Source of the DNA: Burkholderiales bacterium
GTDB lineage: Bacteria > Pseudomonadota > Gammaproteobacteria > Burkholderiales > JAEUMW01
NCBI GenBank assembly: GCA_016791285.1
Contig: JAEUMX010000333.1
Span: 1 to 10,468 of the forward strand
Length of the DNA stretch: 10,468 bases
Direction of reading: 5' to 3'
Made by a program: the position numbers and the translations under genes
Notes under the pieces: generated by a model
The model's database searches: none
Seen by the model: the letters and a program-made list of their open reading frames with translations, nothing else
What the model was told of the DNA's origin: nothing
Shown here: positions 7,373-10,468 of the stretch, in pieces
Layout: each line of letters starts with the position of its first letter
Position numbering within the stretch: the stretch's first letter is position 1

Positions 7373-7390
7373 GTAGCACCAGTGTGCTAC
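7373..7390. promoter_or_regulatory. Toxin-antitoxin operator palindrome
   Basis: GTAGCACCAGTGTGCTAC is a perfect inverted repeat with 7-bp arms and a 4-bp centre. It sits 28 bp before the antitoxin start and runs into -10-like sequences (TACTAT at 7388, TATACG at 7391); no good -35 box was found. This is the expected place for autoregulation by a ribbon-helix-helix antitoxin. Confidence 0.65.
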
Positions 7391-7418
7391 TATACGGACC
7401 TTTCCAAGGAGCTTCGCG

Positions 7419-7703
7419 ATGTCCACGACCACCATTCGCCTTCCGCAGGGGCTCAAGGAGCGCGTCGCTCGCGCCGCAGAACGGACTGGGACCACCGCCC
7501 ACAGCTTTATTCTGGAAGCGATAGCCGAGAAGGCGGAACAGGAGGAACGCCGAGGGGAGCTCCAGGACGAGGCCGAGCGCCGGTACGCCGGCATCATTGC
7601 CTCCGGCAAGACAGTGCCTTGGAGTGAGATGCGTCGCTATCTCGAGCGTCGGCTCACCGGGAAGAAGGTTGCGCGACCGAAGCCGCGAACCCTCGCACGC
7701 TAG
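7419..7703 (+). CDS. Ribbon-helix-helix antitoxin of a type II toxin-antitoxin pair
   Basis: A 94-residue protein. TTTIRLPQGLKERVARAAE at 3-21 is a typical ribbon-helix-helix beta strand and first helix, followed by GTTAHSFILEAIAEKA (24-39) as turn and second helix. This fold dimerises to bind DNA. The charged C-terminal part (about 40-94) should wrap and neutralise the toxin; it carries a PWSEMRRYLE stretch and a basic end. AAGGAG at 7406-7411 lies seven bases before the ATG. A perfect palindrome upstream is the likely operator. The toxin gene starts two bases after its stop codon, typical of co-translated pairs. The fold and role are clear; the exact subfamily (ParD-, CopG- or RelB-like) is not. 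Confidence 0.8.
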   Translation: MSTTTIRLPQGLKERVARAAERTGTTAHSFILEAIAEKAEQEERRGELQDEAERRYAGIIASGKTVPWSEMRRYLERRLTGKKVARPKPRTLAR

Positions 7704-7705
7704 TA

Positions 7706-8002
7706 GTGTCTCGCATTGAGCTCGCCCCCGAGGTGGGCGACGATCTCGATCGGATCTTGGCACATCTCTTTCAGCATCACGGGGCGGATGCGCCATCACG
7801 CCTGGAAGACATACTCAGGGCAATCGACGTGCTGGAACGCAATCCGCTGATCGGTCGGCCCACCCAAGGGGACCTCAGGGAGCTCGTGATCGGCCGCCGA
7901 GCGCGCGGCTATGTCGCGCTGTATCGATACGTCGCAGAGCTCGATGTGGTGTTCATGCTCGCCATCCGCAGCCAGAAGGAGGGCGGCTACACGAGAACGT
8001 AG
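7706..8002 (+). CDS. ParE/RelE-family toxin
   Basis: A 98-residue protein with a ParE/RelE-like layout. It has an N-terminal strand (IELAPEVGDDLDRILAHL), two helices with an ERNPLIGRP turn at about 49-57, and C-terminal strands including ELVIGRRARGYVALYRY and VVFMLAIRSQKEGGY. Members poison DNA gyrase (ParE) or cleave mRNA on the ribosome (RelE); the sequence alone does not decide, although the overall pattern leans to ParE. It starts with GTG two bases after the antitoxin stop and has no Shine-Dalgarno of its own, so translation is probably coupled to the antitoxin. It appears intact. Confidence 0.78.
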   Translation: MSRIELAPEVGDDLDRILAHLFQHHGADAPSRLEDILRAIDVLERNPLIGRPTQGDLRELVIGRRARGYVALYRYVAELDVVFMLAIRSQKEGGYTRT

Positions 8003-8074
8003 GGTTCGAAATGGCCGCCAGCGGTGTCACGCCGCAAATCTTCGCCGCTTCCAGGCTATCGCTCTGCAAGCTTA

Positions 8075-8092
8075 CTCACTTCCGCGAGTGAG
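8075..8092. repeat. Short inverted repeat after the toxin gene
   Basis: CTCACT (8075-8080) and AGTGAG (8087-8092) form a 6-bp stem with a 6-nt loop, 73 bp past the toxin stop. No T-run follows. It could help end the toxin-antitoxin transcript or be an operator for the next gene; both are guesses. Confidence 0.3.
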
Positions 8093-8131
8093 CAGGTTCG
8101 ACCCACTTCGCACAACTCTCCTCCATGGCGC

Positions 8132-8137
8132 TAGAAT
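8132..8137 (+). promoter_or_regulatory. Possible -10 element for the DUF4062 gene
   Basis: TAGAAT matches the -10 consensus at five of six positions and lies 31 bp before the ATG at 8169. The best -35 candidate, TTCGCA at 8107-8112, is poor and 19 bp away. No Shine-Dalgarno is visible before the ATG. Confidence 0.25.
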
Positions 8138-8168
8138 CCAACGGGCATACCTCGCCGAAAACGCTGCC

Positions 8169-8785
8169 ATGGCCGTCATCATCTACATCTCCTCCACCTA
8201 CGAGGACCTGAAGGACCAACGTGAGGCCGTCTACAAGGCCCTCCGTCGGCTCAACCACGACGCGCGCGCGATGGAGGACTATGTCGCGACCGACGCGCGG
8301 CCCCTCGACAAGTGTCTCAAGGACGTGGTCGCGGCGGACCTCTACCTCGGCATCTTCGCGTGGCGTTACGGCGTCGTGCCGACCAAAGACAACCCGCAGG
8401 GACATTCCATCACCGAGCGCGAGTACCGGCATGCTGTCGAGTGCAGCAAGCCTTGCCTCATCTTCCTGCTCCACGAGGATGCCGACTGGAAGCCGAAGTT
8501 TCTCGACGCAGTAACCGCCTCGGATAAGGGGGGCGCATCCGGGCGTTGCGCGCCGAATTGGCGAACGACTGCACGGTCAGCTTCTTTCGAAGCGTCGAAG
8601 AACTGGCGCAGCTCGCGGGTGCGGCCGTGACGAACTGTGAGAGGGAGCGGCGCTCGGCATCTGAGCGTGCGCAGGCGGCAGCTAGCAGCAGCGTCAACAC
8701 CGGCGGCGATTTTGTCGCCCGCGGCAAGCACGAAACCCACATCCACCATCACGCCGCCTCACTGGTCGAGCCGTCACCCGTCTGA
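8169..8785 (+). pseudogene. DUF4062 protein gene split by a one-base frameshift
   Basis: The first frame starts MAVIIYISSTYEDLKDQREA, the usual opening of a DUF4062 domain, and continues with VVAADLYLGIFAWRYGVVP (53-71), HSITEREYRHA and CLIFLLHEDADW. After the G run at 8528-8533 it reads into unrelated sequence and stops at 8630 (153 residues). In the -1 frame the expected family sequence resumes at once (RIRALRAEL, VSFFRSVEELAQLAGAAV) and runs to TGA at 8785, giving a restored protein of 205 residues. One missing G (six instead of seven) or a -1 ribosomal slip would join the frames. The tail after about 175 (NTGGDFVARGK, then HETHIHHH) resembles the linkers seen before effector domains, but no effector follows, so the gene also looks 3'-truncated. 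DUF4062 usually sits at the N-terminus of large STAND/NACHT or TPR proteins. It lies next to a toxin-antitoxin pair. Confidence 0.75.
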
Positions 8786-9529
8786 TCGCCGCAGACGCAT
8801 CGACACCGAGAAGCGCTCGGCCGGGTGGGCACTCACCGATATCTCGAAGATCTGCCCCGCCGTATCGAGGTAGCGGCGCACTATCTTGAGCATCGGCGTG
8901 CCTGCCTCTACGCGCAGTTCGCGCGCCATGATGTCGGATGCGGTGGTCGCCGTGATCTCCTGCTGAATCTCAGCGACGCGCCGACCGTAGCGTGACTCGA
9001 TCAACGTGCTGATCAGCGTATCGGGCGAGGCGCGTACCGTATCCGCAATGTCTGCGCACGCCGGATCGATATAAACGTCGGTCCACCCGATCGGTGCGCT
9101 TCTGGCGGCCCCGTCGAGGCGGAGGCTCGAAATGCGCAGCCAACGCGTCCCGTTCGCACATCCGAGCTCTTTCGCAAGCGCGCCTTTGACCGTCGCCTCC
9201 CCGATCGACTGAACGGCCCGGACATGCGCCGCACCGAACTGCAAGAGATCGTCGATGGAAGCGAGAGATAGTCGAAAGTTCCTGGTCGGCTGGCTCGCTT
9301 CGACCCGCGTCCCCACGTTCTTGCGCCGCGAGATAAGACCCAGTTGCTCCAACTCGTGCAGCGCCGCGCGCACGGTGTGCCGGCTCGTGCCGTAGCGATC
9401 CCGTAGTTCGAGTTCCGTCGGCAGGAACGACCCGACCGGGAAGCGCCCGGTCTGAATGCCTTCGGTCAAGTCCCGCGCGATATCCGCGAAGTGCGGCTTG
9501 GTTTGCTGCTTCTGATCGTCCAAGTCCAT
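8774..9529 (-). CDS. GntR-family regulator with UTRA ligand domain
   Basis: A 251-residue repressor or activator of the HutC-type branch. The winged helix-turn-helix covers about 12-78 (FLPTELELRDRYGTSRHTV, then RAALHELEQLGLISRRKNVG). The UTRA effector-binding domain covers about 95-240. I chose ATG at 9529; an in-frame TTG at 9559 would add ten residues with no family likeness, and neither start has a clear Shine-Dalgarno. It is divergent from the lyase gene, and two palindromes in the spacer are its likely operators. It probably controls the lyase and itself in response to a small metabolite, perhaps the lyase substrate or product. Its 3' end overlaps the restored DUF4062 frame by 12 bp, tail to tail. 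Confidence 0.88.
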   Translation of the reverse strand: MDLDDQKQQTKPHFADIARDLTEGIQTGRFPVGSFLPTELELRDRYGTSRHTVRAALHELEQLGLISRRKNVGTRVEASQPTRNFRLSLASIDDLLQFGAAHVRAVQSIGEATVKGALAKELGCANGTRWLRISSLRLDGAARSAPIGWTDVYIDPACADIADTVRASPDTLISTLIESRYGRRVAEIQQEITATTASDIMARELRVEAGTPMLKIVRRYLDTAGQIFEISVSAHPAERFSVSMRLRRSDG

Positions 9530-9567
9530 GAAAGAAAGAGATTCAGTGCGTAAGCGCAAAAAAGTGC

Positions 9568-9596
9568 TTGTGCATTATGTTCGGACATACTAAAGT
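9568..9596 (+). promoter_or_regulatory. Possible promoter of the lyase gene
   Basis: TTGTGC (9568-9573) and TAAAGT (9591-9596) are 17 bp apart and match their consensus moderately. The start would fall near 9603, inside the second palindrome, while the first palindrome lies between the two boxes, as expected for repression. On the other strand CATAAT (9574-9579) could be the -10 of the GntR gene. Confidence 0.35.
9576..9589. promoter_or_regulatory. Putative GntR operator 1
   Basis: TATGTTCGGACATA is a palindrome with a single mismatched pair. Its right half, GGACATA, is shared with operator 2, and the two centres are 24 bp apart. It lies in the GntR-lyase divergent spacer. Confidence 0.55.
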
Positions 9597-9599
9597 TAC

Positions 9600-9613
9600 A
9601 TTGTCCGGACATA
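9600..9613. promoter_or_regulatory. Putative GntR operator 2
   Basis: ATTGTCCGGACATA contains the perfect 10-bp palindrome TGTCCGGACA (9602-9611). It shares GGACATA with operator 1 and covers the likely start point of the lyase transcript. Confidence 0.6.
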
Positions 9614-9656
9614 GATCATTCTGGACGCTCAGCCACCCTATTTCAAGAGGCCTCCC

Positions 9657-10468
9657 ATGCCATCACCTTCCTTGCCACTCACCAGCACCGTTGTCGATTC
9701 CATCCTCTTCCGCGATTCCTTCGGCACACCGAAGATGCGCGAGCTATTCTCGGACATCGCGCTCATCCAGCGCTACATCGACGCCGAGATCGCGCTGGCC
9801 AAGGCCGAGGCACGCGTTGGCGTGATTCCGGCCGAGGCAGCTGAAGTCATCGCGCGTGAGTCGAAGATCGAGCGCATCGACTTCGACCACATGCGGCACG
9901 AGACCGAGATCGTCGGCTATCCGATCCTGCCGCTCGTCCACCAGCTCGTCGCCATGTGTGGGGATGCCGGCCGCTACGTGCACTGGGGTGCGACCACGCA
10001 GGACATCATGGATACCGCGGTCGCGCTCCAGGTGCGCGATGCGCTCGATGTGATCGATGCCGACATCCGGGAGCTGCGCAGGATCCTGGCTGATCTCGCC
10101 GTGAAGCACCGCGACACCGCCATGGCCGGTCGCACGCATTTGCAGCAGGCGCTGCCCGTCACCTTCGGCTACAAGGTCGCCATCTGGCTCGCCATGTTCG
10201 ACCGCCACCAGGAGCGGCTAGCCGAACTGCGGCCCCGGGTAGCGGTGGTCGAATTCGCAGGTGCCGCAGGCACGCTTGCTTCGCTCGGCGACAAAGGCTT
10301 CGAAGTTCAGCGCGCGATGGCCGAGGAACTGAATCTCGGTGTTCCCGCGACTACCTGGCACGTTGCCCGTGACGGCTTCGCGGAGGCCGTGAACCTGCTC
10401 GCGCTGATCACCGGTTCGCTCGGCAAGATCGCGCTCGACATCATGATCATGGCCGCGACCGAGTTCGC
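9657..10468 (+). CDS. Fumarase/aspartase-superfamily lyase, PcaB-like (3' end outside window)
   Basis: The first 270 residues of a lyase, cut by the window end. The family signatures seen are GATTQDIMDTA (111-121) and GRTHLQQALPVTFGYK (158-173), with H161 in the conserved TH motif. AGAAGTLASLGDKG (201-214) and WHVARDGFAEAVNLLAL (234-250) follow, a pattern I associate with 3-carboxy-cis,cis-muconate cycloisomerase (PcaB), the protocatechuate-branch enzyme. Adenylosuccinate lyase, EDDS-type C-N lyases and other relatives remain possible. The signature loop with the catalytic serine (GSxxMPxKxN) lies beyond the window. AAGAGG at 9645-9650 is six bases before the ATG. It is divergent from a GntR/UTRA regulator with two operator-like palindromes between them, suggesting an inducible catabolic module. 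The usual pca genes are not visible here. Confidence 0.8.
   Translation, partial: MPSPSLPLTSTVVDSILFRDSFGTPKMRELFSDIALIQRYIDAEIALAKAEARVGVIPAEAAEVIARESKIERIDFDHMRHETEIVGYPILPLVHQLVAMCGDAGRYVHWGATTQDIMDTAVALQVRDALDVIDADIRELRRILADLAVKHRDTAMAGRTHLQQALPVTFGYKVAIWLAMFDRHQERLAELRPRVAVVEFAGAAGTLASLGDKGFEVQRAMAEELNLGVPATTWHVARDGFAEAVNLLALITGSLGKIALDIMIMAATEF

Noticed and set aside
7911..8168. Upstream start of the DUF4062 frame overlapping the toxin gene
   Set aside because: The upstream residues are Arg/Ser-rich, overlap the toxin out of frame, and the DUF4062 domain opens exactly at the ATG at 8169.
9530..9559. TTG start ten codons upstream for the GntR gene
   Set aside because: No Shine-Dalgarno and no family likeness in the extra residues; ATG at 9529 fits usual GntR length.
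1..10468. CRISPR array, tRNA or rRNA genes, insertion sequences
   Set aside because: No regularly spaced repeats, no cloverleaf pattern and no transposase-like frame or terminal inverted repeats were seen by eye.

Overview
The window is gene-dense, high-GC proteobacterial DNA. The first gene encodes a BchJ-type V4R protein of bacteriochlorophyll synthesis, so the source is probably a purple phototroph or a close relative (Beta- or Gammaproteobacteria are plausible). Genus cannot be read from this sequence. There are no rRNA or tRNA genes, no CRISPR array and no recognisable transposase.

Layout. (1) 6-626 (+): bchJ, possibly the edge of a photosynthesis gene cluster. (2) 648-3625 (-): a convergent two-gene cyclic-di-GMP unit, a DUF3391/HD-GYP protein followed by a degenerate-GGDEF/EAL phosphodiesterase. 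A strong sigma-54-like -24/-12 element lies upstream. The HD-GYP protein reads LLLDIGK where the family has LLHDIGK, so it lacks the histidine of its HD pair. The EAL protein keeps all its catalytic residues. (3) 3626-4048: a 423-bp intergenic region with a near-consensus sigma-70 promoter on the plus strand and a GC-rich hairpin followed by CTTTCTT just before the next gene. This looks like a regulated leader, a small RNA, or a dispersed palindromic repeat. (4) 4049-6910 (+): a large FAD/Fe-S respiratory D-lactate dehydrogenase of the Dld-II type. (5) 6993-7319 (+): a small DUF1232 membrane protein.

(6) 7373-8002 (+): a type II toxin-antitoxin pair (ribbon-helix-helix antitoxin, ParE/RelE toxin) with a perfect inverted-repeat operator. 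(7) 8169-8785 (+): a DUF4062 gene split by a one-base frameshift at a run of six G. The run forms a formal -1 slippery heptamer, and the restored protein ends in a linker-like tail with no effector domain. (8) 8774-9529 (-): a GntR/UTRA repressor, divergent from (9) 9657-10468 (+): the start of a fumarase/aspartase-superfamily lyase most like 3-carboxy-cis,cis-muconate cycloisomerase, cut by the window end. Two related palindromes 24 bp apart lie in the divergent spacer and are probably the GntR operators.

How the parts fit: the HD-GYP/EAL pair would lower or sense cyclic-di-GMP. Dld-II feeds electrons from D-lactate into respiration. The GntR-lyase pair looks like a small inducible catabolic module. 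The toxin-antitoxin plus DUF4062 stretch is an accessory, conflict-type insertion. I found no clearly new multi-gene system. The observations most worth a second look are the HD-to-LD substitution, the sigma-54 element, the frameshifted DUF4062 gene, the dld leader and the paired GntR operators.
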